64,000 bases of DNA from Trichopria drosophilae (lineage: Eukaryota > Arthropoda > Insecta > Hymenoptera > Diapriidae). Positions 62,781-64,000 of this stretch are shown here, piece by piece (within the stretch, counting starts at the first letter, position 1; every line of letters starts with the position of its first letter). The notes beneath the pieces were generated by a model. The model ran no database searches. It was not told the origin of the DNA and saw nothing but the letters and a program-made list of their open reading frames with translations. The stretch lies in assembly GCA_030407085.1 (NCBI GenBank), contig CM059583.1, positions 86,718,001 through 86,782,000 of the forward strand, written 5' to 3'. Both the position numbers and the translations under genes were made by a program.

Positions 62781-64000
62781 GTGCCGATACGATTTATGAC
62801 AAAGTTGAATTTGAATTTAGTCGGTAACTCGGTGCCGACAAAGTATATTGATCGAAATACAAACGAGAGATTCGATTTGACGGTTAGTCTAATTCGGACA
62901 TTCGGGCGCGATGGTATCACGGCGAATTTAGGAATAAATAAAACCTTTTGAATTCGGATCGTCGAGTTTCAATCGCGAGGCATATCCGGTTATTTTAGTC
63001 GTAAACAAAATGGAATTTAATAAGATTATGCGATAGAAATATTTTACATAAAAGGAACTTTGATTTGTAATATTTTGAGGCATCATTAATTTAAAAATAA
63101 AATTCTGAAAATAAAAGTATAAATATAATTTCATGTAGCCGCATGATTGTGACTGAAAATATGTAAGCATGATTGGACCAAGAGAGGCGGCCAATCATTG
63201 ATTGTTATTGATGAAACAAAGAAAAAAAAGGAGTGTTCCTGGTCCATCCCTGATTTGCTTAAGATGAATAATTAATTAATTTAGAATCGATCGGTCCTAC
63301 TATTTAAATGCGAAATGATTTAATTGTATTGTTTACCGGATTTTGACTTCCATCGCCTATTGTTGTGGATTATCCCCCGCTGTCTTCGCCTTCCCGTTAT
63401 TTTCGTTCGTTGTTTATTATTTTTTCTTATTCTTGATTTTATCATTTTTCGTTATTACTCCTTTTCACCATCCCCGTAGATCCACGTAGTGCGGAAGGAC
63501 TTTGGTCCAACCGTGGTCTTCGAAGCCACTCGGGCTCGGGTGCATTTTGCACTTGGGGCCCTTCGACCCCGTCGTGGAGCTTGGCTCTGCCATGTGGGTC
63601 ACAACACGCTGGAGAGACTAGGTGCTCTCCAGGCAATTTAGGCTGTGGGTAGCCGCGAGGGGGAGGAAAGAGGTAATCAAAGAAAATAGTTTTATTTCTT
63701 GTTAAATTCATTTGCAACTTTATTTACGACTACGTTACGAGGTCTTGGGCGAAGCCAGGTGTATAGGATCGCATAATGTATCTTATTTGTTTAAGTTTAT
63801 ATTTCATTTAAATTAAATCGAATTTGTTTATTCAAAACATGAAGTGAATATTGTTCAATTTATGTATTATTCATTAAAAATTAATATCATTTTCGAATAT
63901 CCAATTATGTAAAAGTGACGTTAAAAAAGCTAAAGCCGTATTATTTATTTCAAATTTAAATGTGTGGTGTTTTCAAGACGGCGTTCTCTATGTGCACGGT
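62781..64000. other. Unassigned DNA to the window end
   Basis: Mostly AT-rich. A GC-rich island at about 63470-63660 contains a 91-codon minus frame (63717-63442) with no motif I recognise. Confidence 0.4.

Noticed and set aside
1..64000. tRNA or rRNA genes
   Set aside because: I looked for tRNA T-arm and acceptor patterns; only primer-binding complements of tRNA 3' ends were found, not complete cloverleaves.

Overview
The window reads as insect nuclear DNA, most likely from a hymenopteran such as an ant. It is AT-rich and intron-poor and carries BEL/Pao and Ty3-like LTR elements, Jockey-type LINEs, RLE-type (R4/Dong-like) LINEs, DD41D mariner-type elements and a RAG1/Transib-like DNA transposon. 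This placement is inferred from element content, not from a diagnostic gene. No conserved single-copy host gene is recognisable; nearly every long reading frame belongs to a mobile element.

Layout. 1-5 kb: old degenerate repeats, fold-back elements and a CT microsatellite. 5.3-20.5 kb: a nest of insertions. A palindromic repeat is followed by an internally deleted Ty3-type LTR element (6444-9252, minus). Next to it is a mariner-type element (9269-20177, flanked by TA) with a nonsense-mutated transposase. A very young BEL/Pao element (11556-18421) is inserted in that, with identical 424-bp LTRs and a 5-bp target duplication. 20.5-25.2 kb: a two-ORF LINE on the minus strand. 26.8-28.9 kb and 37.4-39.1 kb: two convergent copies (A and B) of an unrecognised unit with two CCAAT/TATA promoters, a leader carrying four hairpins with the same TGCT loop, and a short ORF. 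Two decayed R4/Dong-like copies lie between them (29.1-35.0 kb). 39.5-46 kb: LTR and LINE scraps, a 2-kb fold-back element, a CCAAT/TATA promoter with small spliced transcription units on either side, and a broken transposon-type gene. 46.9-51.6 kb: a Jockey-like LINE with an intact 980-residue ORF2. 52.7-57.2 kb: a LINE relic split by a RAG1/Transib- or Chapaev-like transposon (53505-56930, TSD TACG). 57.7-60.3 kb: a second DD41D element with inverted arrays of 279-bp repeats. 60.6-61.3 kb: an LTR-like end with a TATA box, a complete hammerhead ribozyme motif and a tRNA primer-binding site. The remainder is low-complexity or unrecognised.

The two observations I consider most novel are the hammerhead motif just downstream of a TATA box in an LTR-like context, whose two loops are complementary over 12 nt, and the paired A/B units with matching hairpin arrays and promoter layout. 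Both are read directly from the sequence; their functions are inference.
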